A stretch of DNA of 64,000 nucleotides, taken from contig JAUZRZ010000062.1 of the NCBI GenBank assembly GCA_030949945.1, positions 1-64,000 on the forward strand, read 5' to 3'. Shown one piece after another: positions 58,699-64,000 of this stretch. Source of the stretch: Sulfurimonas sp. GTDB taxonomy: Bacteria; Campylobacterota; Campylobacteria; Campylobacterales; Sulfurimonadaceae. The translations under genes and the position numbers were made by a program. Numbering within the stretch: the stretch's first letter is position 1; each line of letters begins with the position of its first letter. Below the pieces are notes generated by a model that had not been told where the DNA came from, searched no databases, and worked only from the letters and a program-made list of their open reading frames with translations.

Positions 58699-60027
58699 TT
58701 ATAATATATATCTAGAGAGGTCATCATCTTCAACAACCTCGTCTAATTTTTCATGTACGAGTTCTTTGGTAATAGTAAAAGTTGAACCTTTATGCTCATT
58801 GGCATCAAAACTCACCTCTTCAAGTATATTTTCCAAAACTGTATGCAGACGTCTCGCTCCAATGTCTTCAGTGTTTTCATTTGCACGATGTGCAAGTTGT
58901 GCTATAGCTCTTATAGCATCATCCTCAAAGACAAGTTTCATTCCCTCAACACCTAAAAGTGCAATATACTGTTTGAGTAGAGAGTTTTGTGTTTGAGTGA
59001 GAATCGCATAGAGTGTCTCCTCTGTTAATGATTCAAGTTCAACACGCAGTGGAAAACGTCCCTGTAATTCAGGGATTAAATCACTTGGTTTACTAACATG
59101 AAATGCACCAGCAGCTATGAAAAGAATATGATCGGTATTGATAGTTCCATATTTAGTCGAGACACTGCTTCCTTCAACTATAGGAAGCAAATCTCTTTGT
59201 ACTCCCTCTTTTGATGGGTCGTTGCGTCCTTGGGACTTTTCACTTAGAGCAATTTTATCTATCTCATCAAGAAAAATAATACCACCATTTTCAGCACGAC
59301 GAAGAGCCTCTGCATTTATACTTGCTGAGTCAAGTAGTTTGTGTGCTGCTTCTTGTCGCAGAAGTGATTTTGCATCTTTTACTGTTACTTCTTTTTTATT
59401 GTCTTCTTTATTTATGCTTGCAAAAACTTTAGAAAATGACTCTTGCACTTTCGCCATTTCAGGGGGAAGCCCACTATCATCAAACTCAACGTTGAGTTTT
59501 GCTAAGTCGAGCTCAATTATTTTATCATCCATCTCACCAGACTCTACACGTGACTCCATTCCTTGAAGTAAACGCTGATAATCATCTTTTTTACTCTCAC
59601 TAGCTGATGAAGGAAGAGGGGGTAAAAGTTTTTCAACTATTTTATTTAATACATAGTTGTCAATTTTAGAGCTGTTTTCTTCTTCTTTTTCTGCTTTTAC
59701 AATACTGATAGAGTTTACAACTAAGTCTCGTATCATTGACTCAACATCACGACCAACAAAGCCTACTTCAGTATATTTACTCGCTTCTACTTTTATAAAA
59801 GGTACACTCATCATTTTGGCTAATCTGCGTGATATTTCAGTTTTACCAACACCAGTAGAACCAATCATAAGTATGTTTTTAGGCATGATTTCGTTTTGCA
59901 TTACCTCATCTAGTTGCATACGACGGTATCTTGTACGTAGAGCAAGTGCAATAGTCTTTTTAGCTGCATTTTGACCAATAACATACTGGTCTAAATATTT
60001 TACAATCTCTTTGGGTGTTAAGTTCAT
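58699..60027 (-). CDS. hslU: HslUV protease ATPase subunit HslU
   Basis: An intact 442-residue AAA+ unfoldase. Motifs: [29 protein letters not shown] at the N terminus, Walker [18 protein letters not shown] (about 55-71), [18 protein letters not shown] pore-loop region, Walker [15 protein letters not shown] (about 247-260), and the C-terminal [18 protein letters not shown] with ending YIL, which docks into HslV. Three bases separate it from hslV. It is translated cleanly with no indel. Confidence 0.96.
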   Translation of the reverse strand: MNLTPKEIVKYLDQYVIGQNAAKKTIALALRTRYRRMQLDEVMQNEIMPKNILMIGSTGVGKTEISRRLAKMMSVPFIKVEASKYTEVGFVGRDVESMIRDLVVNSISIVKAEKEEENSSKIDNYVLNKIVEKLLPPLPSSASESKKDDYQRLLQGMESRVESGEMDDKIIELDLAKLNVEFDDSGLPPEMAKVQESFSKVFASINKEDNKKEVTVKDAKSLLRQEAAHKLLDSASINAEALRRAENGGIIFLDEIDKIALSEKSQGRNDPSKEGVQRDLLPIVEGSSVSTKYGTINTDHILFIAAGAFHVSKPSDLIPELQGRFPLRVELESLTEETLYAILTQTQNSLLKQYIALLGVEGMKLVFEDDAIRAIAQLAHRANENTEDIGARRLHTVLENILEEVSFDANEHKGSTFTITKELVHEKLDEVVEDDDLSRYIL

Positions 60028-60030
60028 CTT

Positions 60031-60570
60031 TTACTTGCTCTCTAATGTTAAAGTTTTAATGTTATGGTTTGTGTAGATACAGAGATCACCTGCGATATGA
60101 AGAGACTCTTTGACAAGTTCTTCCTCATCAAGCATAGAGTGTTTTTTAAGAGCTCGTGCTGCAGATATAGCAAAGTTTCCACCTGAACCAATAGACGCTA
60201 ACTCTCCATCTTCAGGTTCAACAACATCACCATTTCCCGTAAGTATAAAAATATGATCCTGATTCAAAACTATCATCATAGCTTCTAAGCGACGAAGAAC
60301 CTTATCTTTGCGCCAAGCCTTAGAAAACTCAACAACGGACTTTAAAATATCCCCTTTTTTGTTATCTAAAAACTCTTCAAACATATCAAATAGATTAAAA
60401 GCATCTGCAGTACTACCTGCAAATCCAGCAAGAATTTTACCATGGTGAAGAGTACGAATTTTAGTAGCATTACCTTTGAGAACTGAATCCCCAAAAGTAA
60501 CTTGCCCATCTCCGCCTATTACTGCTTTGTTTTTTGACTTGTATGCAAGTATAGTAGTAGCATCAAACAT
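60031..60570 (-). CDS. hslV: HslUV protease peptidase subunit HslV
   Basis: 179 residues from ATG 60570, preceded by AAGGAG; the track's ATG 60600 lies upstream of that ribosome-binding site and would overlap a small ORF, so I reject it. The N terminus [39 protein letters not shown] matches Campylobacterota HslV, with the mature threonine nucleophile in the ATT stretch. Further motifs are [24 protein letters not shown] and [15 protein letters not shown]. It forms the double hexameric peptidase core. Confidence 0.95.
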   Translation of the reverse strand: MFDATTILAYKSKNKAVIGGDGQVTFGDSVLKGNATKIRTLHHGKILAGFAGSTADAFNLFDMFEEFLDNKKGDILKSVVEFSKAWRKDKVLRRLEAMMIVLNQDHIFILTGNGDVVEPEDGELASIGSGGNFAISAARALKKHSMLDEEELVKESLHIAGDLCIYTNHNIKTLTLESK

Positions 60571-60572
60571 TA

Positions 60573-60656
60573 TTATTTGTCTCCTTGAGCCTGAATACAT
60601 TCAGTCTCAATTCCTCTCACTGAAGCTACACCTATCGATGAGATAAAAAAAGACAT
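60573..60656 (-). CDS. Possible 27-codon ORF between rplI and hslV
   Basis: ATG 60656 overlaps the last base region just after the rplI stop (one base gap) and the ORF reads [20 protein letters not shown] then IQAQGDK, stopping at 60575-60573, two bases before the hslV ATG. It fills the gap exactly, and the hslV ribosome-binding site is inside it. This packing suggests a translated coupling peptide or small protein; chance is not excluded. Confidence 0.4.
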   Translation of the reverse strand: MSFFISSIGVASVRGIETECIQAQGDK

Positions 60657-60657
60657 T

Positions 60658-61107
60658 TTACTTCTCGCCTTGAACATCTACATGCAGAGTTGCATGAATC
60701 CCATGACCTAGTTTAAGGTCTAAGTCATGTTCTCCAACAGTTTTTATGACTTTTTTATCAGTGATATGCTTTTTATCAATAGCAATACCATGCTGCTCAA
60801 AAAGTGCATGAGCCACTTCCTCTTTTGTGATAGAACCAAAAAGGTGACCATTGTCTCCCATCTTTTTAGTGATAATAACTTCGGCTTTTTCAAGCTTAAG
60901 AGCATTTTCTTTTTGTAGAGCAATATCAGCAGCTAAGTTAGCAGCAGCTTCTTCTTCATCTTTTTTATGTTGTGCTAAAATCTCTGGAGTTGCAGCCTTA
61001 GCAAAACCTTTTGCAATTAAAAAGTTTTTACCATAACCATCTTTAACTTCTTTTACTTCACCTGCTTTTCCAAGACTTTTTACATCTTTTATGAGTAAAA
61101 CTTTCAT
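60658..61107 (-). CDS. rplI: 50S ribosomal protein bL9
   Basis: An intact 149-residue protein with the two-domain bL9 form. N-terminal rRNA-binding domain: VLLIKDVKSLGKAGEVKEVKDGYGKNFLIAKGFAKAAT; long connecting helix rich in Ala/Glu; C-terminal domain MGDNGHLFGSITKEEVAHALFEQHGIAIDKKHI. It starts one base from the FTR-rhodanese stop, so it is in the argG-to-era operon run. Confidence 0.97.
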   Translation of the reverse strand: MKVLLIKDVKSLGKAGEVKEVKDGYGKNFLIAKGFAKAATPEILAQHKKDEEEAAANLAADIALQKENALKLEKAEVIITKKMGDNGHLFGSITKEEVAHALFEQHGIAIDKKHITDKKVIKTVGEHDLDLKLGHGIHATLHVDVQGEK

Positions 61108-61844
61108 TATCTTTCAATTTCTCCACTGTAAGAAACTATACCACCTGTAAGATTTCCTAGTTTTTTATAACCTAAATCAGGCATAATTCGAGCTACATGA
61201 GCAGAACGGCTACCTACATGACAGTAAAGAATAATATTTTCATCTTTGTCTAGTTTTGCTTCTTCGAGTGTTTGATAAAAACTACTTGTTGGTACTAAAG
61301 AATCAGCACCTTTTATGTGACCCATTTCCCACTCCATATGCTCTCTTACATCAACAAGTTTAAAGTCAACCATACCGAGTTCTCTAGCTTCAAGAAGTGC
61401 TACAAGCTCATCAGAATCAATTTCTGCTTGGTTTACAAGTGTTTCACACTCTTCTTTAGTCAAGCCTCTTGAGTGAGTATGAACAGCTTCTTCTAGTCCT
61501 AACTCAGTTCTTTTTGCAGCTGCAAACTCTGGAGTACAGAAGATACCACAGTGACAAGAACCAGTTTGGGGAATCTCTTTTTCAATAGCAGGTGTACAAG
61601 GACAAATTCTATCATCAACTGATTTAAATTTTCCATCTACCTCTTCTACCATAAAGCAGGGACAAAAAAGTTTGTTGTACATCATCTTGTTTCGAGCAAG
61701 ACCCATTTGTACACCTTCGTTTACATCTTGTTGTGGGTTATATTCCCAACCAAATTGTTTAATTACTTTATCTGTAAATTTTACAGTTTTTTCCATTCTC
61801 TCTATAAATTCAGGTGAATTCATATCTATTTTAATCATACTCAT
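61107..61844 (-). CDS. Ferredoxin-thioredoxin reductase catalytic domain fused to rhodanese
   Basis: An intact 245-residue protein. Residues 1-110 match the FTR catalytic (beta) chain: CPC at 61-63, CPC at 81-83 and CHC at 97-99, the ligands for one 4Fe-4S cluster plus the redox-active disulfide; loop lengths between pairs are slightly longer than in plant FTR. Residues about 150-245 are a rhodanese domain with [20 protein letters not shown] and active loop [10 protein letters not shown]. No FTR variable subunit is nearby. The fusion suggests disulfide/persulfide exchange with ferredoxin as electron source. The start overlaps the argG end by 14 bases. Confidence 0.88.
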   Translation of the reverse strand: MSMIKIDMNSPEFIERMEKTVKFTDKVIKQFGWEYNPQQDVNEGVQMGLARNKMMYNKLFCPCFMVEEVDGKFKSVDDRICPCTPAIEKEIPQTGSCHCGIFCTPEFAAAKRTELGLEEAVHTHSRGLTKEECETLVNQAEIDSDELVALLEARELGMVDFKLVDVREHMEWEMGHIKGADSLVPTSSFYQTLEEAKLDKDENIILYCHVGSRSAHVARIMPDLGYKKLGNLTGGIVSYSGEIER

Positions 61845-63081
61845 TATTTAACTCCTCTTTTTTTCCAGATATTATATGACGAAGTGCATTTAAACGAATA
61901 AAGCCTTCTGCATCTTTTTGATTATAAACTTCATCTTCTTCAAATGTTGAATGCTCTTCTGAGTATAAAGAGATATCAGATTCACGTCCTACAACTTCAA
62001 CATTTCCTTTATAAAGTTTCAATTTAACAGTTCCTTGTACATACTTTTGAGTTGTATCAATAGCTGCTTGTAGCATTTCACGTTCCGGTGAGAACCAAAA
62101 GCCATTATAGATAAGTTCAGCATACTTTGCAATCATTCCATCTTTCATATGTGCTTCTTCACGGTCTAGACAAATTGACTCAATTGCACGGTGTGCTTTT
62201 AGCATAATTGTCCCACCTGGAGTCTCATAACAACCACGAGCTTTCATACCAACAAAACGATTTTCTACGATATCAATTCTACCAATACCATGTTTATTAC
62301 CATATTCGTTTAGTGTACGAAGCATTGTTGCAGGGCTTAACTCTTTCCCATTAAGTGCAACAGGGTCACCATTTTTGTAGCTAATAGTTATATACTCTTT
62401 CTCATCAGGAGCATTCTCAGGAGAATTTGACCATAACCACATTGACTCCTCTGGTTCATTCATAGGATTTTCTAAGTGAAGACCCTCGTATGAGATATGA
62501 AGAAGGTTTGCATCCATAGAGTAGGGGCTAACAGTTGGATTACCCTCAGCATCTAAATGTTTTGCATCGATTTCTATTCCATGTTTTCTAGCATATGTTA
62601 AAAGTTTTTCACGAGAGTTAAGGTCCCACTCTCTCCATGGTGCGATTACTGTGATGTCAGGATTGAGTCCAAGATAGCCAAGCTCAAATCTTACTTGGTC
62701 ATTTCCTTTTCCTGTTGCTCCATGACTAACAGCATCTGCCCCCATTTTTTTTGCTATTTCTATCTGTTTCTTAGCGATAAGTGGACGGGCTATAGAAGTT
62801 CCTAAAAGATATTCACCCTCATAAATAGCATTAGCTCTAAACATTGGAAACACATAGTCTTTAACAAACTCTTCTTGAACATCTAAAATAAAAATATTTT
62901 CTGGTTTAATTCCATTAGCAAGTGCCTTTAGTCGAGCAGGTTCAACCTCTTCTCCTTGACCGAGATCAGCCGTAAAGGTAATAACTTCAGCCTTGTACTC
63001 TTCTTGTAGCCATTTTAAAATAACACTAGTATCAAGTCCTCCAGAATATGCGAGGACTACTTTTTTTACTTCTTTCTTCAT
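61831..63081 (-). CDS. argG: Argininosuccinate synthase
   Basis: An intact 416-residue enzyme joining citrulline and aspartate with ATP. Motifs: [18 protein letters not shown] (ATP P-loop, about 9-26), [31 protein letters not shown] (about 123-138), [19 protein letters not shown], and [17 protein letters not shown]. It probably leads the minus-strand operon FTR-rhodanese, rplI, hslV, hslU, era. A palindromic element lies 78 bases upstream of its ATG. Confidence 0.96.
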   Translation of the reverse strand: MKKEVKKVVLAYSGGLDTSVILKWLQEEYKAEVITFTADLGQGEEVEPARLKALANGIKPENIFILDVQEEFVKDYVFPMFRANAIYEGEYLLGTSIARPLIAKKQIEIAKKMGADAVSHGATGKGNDQVRFELGYLGLNPDITVIAPWREWDLNSREKLLTYARKHGIEIDAKHLDAEGNPTVSPYSMDANLLHISYEGLHLENPMNEPEESMWLWSNSPENAPDEKEYITISYKNGDPVALNGKELSPATMLRTLNEYGNKHGIGRIDIVENRFVGMKARGCYETPGGTIMLKAHRAIESICLDREEAHMKDGMIAKYAELIYNGFWFSPEREMLQAAIDTTQKYVQGTVKLKLYKGNVEVVGRESDISLYSEEHSTFEEDEVYNQKDAEGFIRLNALRHIISGKKEELNNEYD

Positions 63082-63158
63082 ATGATAACCTTATAATAGA
63101 GTAATAATTAACGCGATTATATCAAAAAAAATGTGAGATAATGCTTATAAGAAACTAG

Positions 63159-63232
63159 GAGTCTGTCGGGTTAATCTAATTGAATAGAAAATTTCAGCTT
63201 TTTCAGTTAAATTAGATTAATCCGACAGACTC
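63159..63232. repeat. 74-bp palindromic element with 23-bp inverted arms
   Basis: Arms at 63159-63181 and 63210-63232, starting GAGTCTGTCGGGTTAATC, match with a single G/A difference (a G-U pair in RNA). The 28-base centre is AT-rich. It lies between the argG start and the flaG stop. It could be a MITE or remnant of insertion-sequence ends, or a flaG terminator; no T run follows on either strand and no clear target duplication is seen. Confidence 0.7.
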
Positions 63233-63289
63233 TTAAAGTAGAGTAATTATATAAGAGTAAATGAAGATTGATTTAAAGGATAGAACTTT

Positions 63290-63673
63290 TTACCCTTTAG
63301 AGTCAAATAAAATACCAGTAACTTCTTGCATTTTTGGAAGAAAATCTTGTGCTTGTTCAGCTGGAAATCTTCTAATCATTTTACTAGTTTGTGCATCAAT
63401 AACAGAAACATAAAATATATCTTGTGAATCAACACCAAACTTTAGATTAGTATTCATAGGCTGAAGGGCTTTATTGAGCTCTTTTACTAAAGTTTCAACA
63501 TCTTTTGAAGAATTAATCTTTCTTTCAGAACTTGATACTTCTTGTTGTAGTTCCTTTACAATATTTTGTTCTTGTGTCTGTGTTTGAACATTTTCTTGAG
63601 CAACTTTTGCCTGAGTTTGAGGTGTGATTACCTGTGATTGTTGCTGTTTTGCTACATTTGCTATGCCATCCAT
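63290..63673 (-). CDS. flaG: FlaG family flagellar protein
   Basis: 127 residues. A Gln/Thr-rich disordered N-terminal half (QQQSQVITPQTQAKVAQENVQTQTQEQ) is followed by the FlaG domain: VETLVKELNKALQPMNTNLKFGVDSQDIFYVSVIDAQTSKMIRRFPAEQAQDFLPKMQEVTGILFD. FlaG influences filament length in polar flagellates. AAGGAG precedes ATG 63673 and a sigma-28 promoter lies 40 bases upstream, consistent with late flagellar expression. Confidence 0.9.
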   Translation of the reverse strand: MDGIANVAKQQQSQVITPQTQAKVAQENVQTQTQEQNIVKELQQEVSSSERKINSSKDVETLVKELNKALQPMNTNLKFGVDSQDIFYVSVIDAQTSKMIRRFPAEQAQDFLPKMQEVTGILFDSKG

Positions 63674-63712
63674 GACGTGCTCCTTAAGCTTTAAGTATAG
63701 ATATTAGAAGTA

Positions 63713-63739
63713 ATATCGACTGAATATTTTGAAACTTTA
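63713..63739 (-). promoter_or_regulatory. Sigma-28 (FliA) promoter of flaG
   Basis: On the minus strand TAAAGTTT (63739-63732), an 11-base spacer, and GTCGATAT (63720-63713), against the FliA consensus TAAAGTTT-N11-GCCGATAA. The minus-35 box is perfect and the minus-10 box has two differences. It sits correctly for flaG at 63673. Confidence 0.85.
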
Positions 63740-63794
63740 ATAAAATTTATACTTTTTTTGGATTTCTCTCTTTTTTTATGATAGTCTTGCATTA

Positions 63795-64000
63795 ATGAAA
63801 GATTATATAAACCTATTAAAATCACATCCAGTACTACTAAGACTCTCATCAATTCAACTTATTTCATATTTTGGTGCATGGTTCTCAAATGTAGCGATTT
63901 ATACACTACTTTTAGAGATGAATGTAAGTGCTAAAGTTGTAGCATTTGTTGCAATGTTACATTTTTTAGCTGGAGTGATTCAGGCTCCCATTTCAGGTGT
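63795..64000 (+). CDS. MFS transporter, N-terminal fragment cut by the window edge
   Basis: ATG 63795 opens MKDYINLLKSHPVLLRLSSIQLISYFGAWFSNVAIYTLL, then a second hydrophobic segment AKVVAFVAMLHFLAGVIQAPISG. The YFGAWFSNVAIYTLLLE stretch is typical of the first helix of MFS_3 (enterobactin-exporter-like) proteins. Only 68 residues are present, so the substrate cannot be named. It diverges from flaG. Confidence 0.75.
   Translation, partial: MKDYINLLKSHPVLLRLSSIQLISYFGAWFSNVAIYTLLLEMNVSAKVVAFVAMLHFLAGVIQAPISG

Noticed and set aside
60571-60600. Upstream ATG of hslV ([10 protein letters not shown])
   Set aside because: It precedes the AAGGAG site and is not part of the conserved HslV N terminus.
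1-64000. CRISPR array, tRNA or rRNA genes
   Set aside because: No regularly spaced repeats, cloverleaf-like sequence or conserved rRNA motifs were seen.

Overview
The window looks like a chromosome segment of a Sulfurimonas-like member of the Campylobacterota (Epsilonproteobacteria). DNA is AT-rich. The gene set points the same way: fused IspDF, FlaG with a sigma-28 promoter, Csd4/Csd6-type cell-shape peptidases, MSHA/Cts pilus genes in their usual order, an FTR catalytic domain fused to rhodanese, and many chemolithotroph-type signalling proteins. This is inferred from gene content; no rRNA, tRNA or CRISPR array was seen. A major caveat is that about 30 genes, including essential ones (era, glmS, pyk, ispDF, thiC, mrp), are split by one-base indels, often in A or T runs, while the protein stays recognisable on both sides. 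I read these as uncorrected sequencing errors, not pseudogenes, and give merged coordinates.

Layout. 1-4157: 3' end of a type I restriction-modification locus (hsdS, fic, hsdR). 4250-7551: DUF445 protein, periplasmic rhodanese, a small unknown protein and a two-component pair. 7535-13098 (minus): a likely envelope lipid or hydrophobe export operon (two tandem unknown coiled-coil paralogs, RND/MMPL exporter, LolA-like protein, DUF1302-like outer-membrane protein). 13302-18543: CZB chemoreceptor, gdhA and an MscS channel. 18671-21875: TorD chaperone, polyferredoxin, a 44-aa Cys protein, a degenerate AroE-like protein, an unknown protein, a 24-codon ORF and YwbE. 21892-31813: pyk, pgpA, a divergent ATP sulfurylase, a pseudo-receiver regulator, ispDF, thiC, mrp and a heme-motif diguanylate cyclase.

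31916-36267 (minus): glnD-glmS. 36354-39536: a small ABM protein, a class II aldolase and an AI-2 kinase (LsrK) homolog, with a long hairpin before the kinase. 39536-44706: TRIC channel, ThiF-like E1, nitrilase-like protein lacking its cysteine, xseB, metX, metY and a hypothetical. 44784-46080: yebC and yigZ. 46077-55533 (minus): mshI-J-K-L-M-N, a hypothetical, then mshE-G, the assembly core of an MSHA-type pilus or Campylobacter-type transformation system. 55545-63081 (minus): csd4-csd6-era-hslU-hslV-small ORF-rplI-FTR/rhodanese-argG. 63159-64000: a palindromic element, flaG and the start of an MFS transporter.

No gene-free stretch exceeds 300 bases. The longest gaps (13099-13301, 27030-27211, 15211-15363, 37822-37962, 63082-63289) hold promoters or inverted repeats described below, except 27030-27211, which shows only an AT-rich thiC leader. 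A further genome-scale signal is the octamer AAACGCAG, found 18 times on the plus strand and 5 times on the minus strand regardless of gene direction, which suggests a Chi-like or other polar chromosomal motif.
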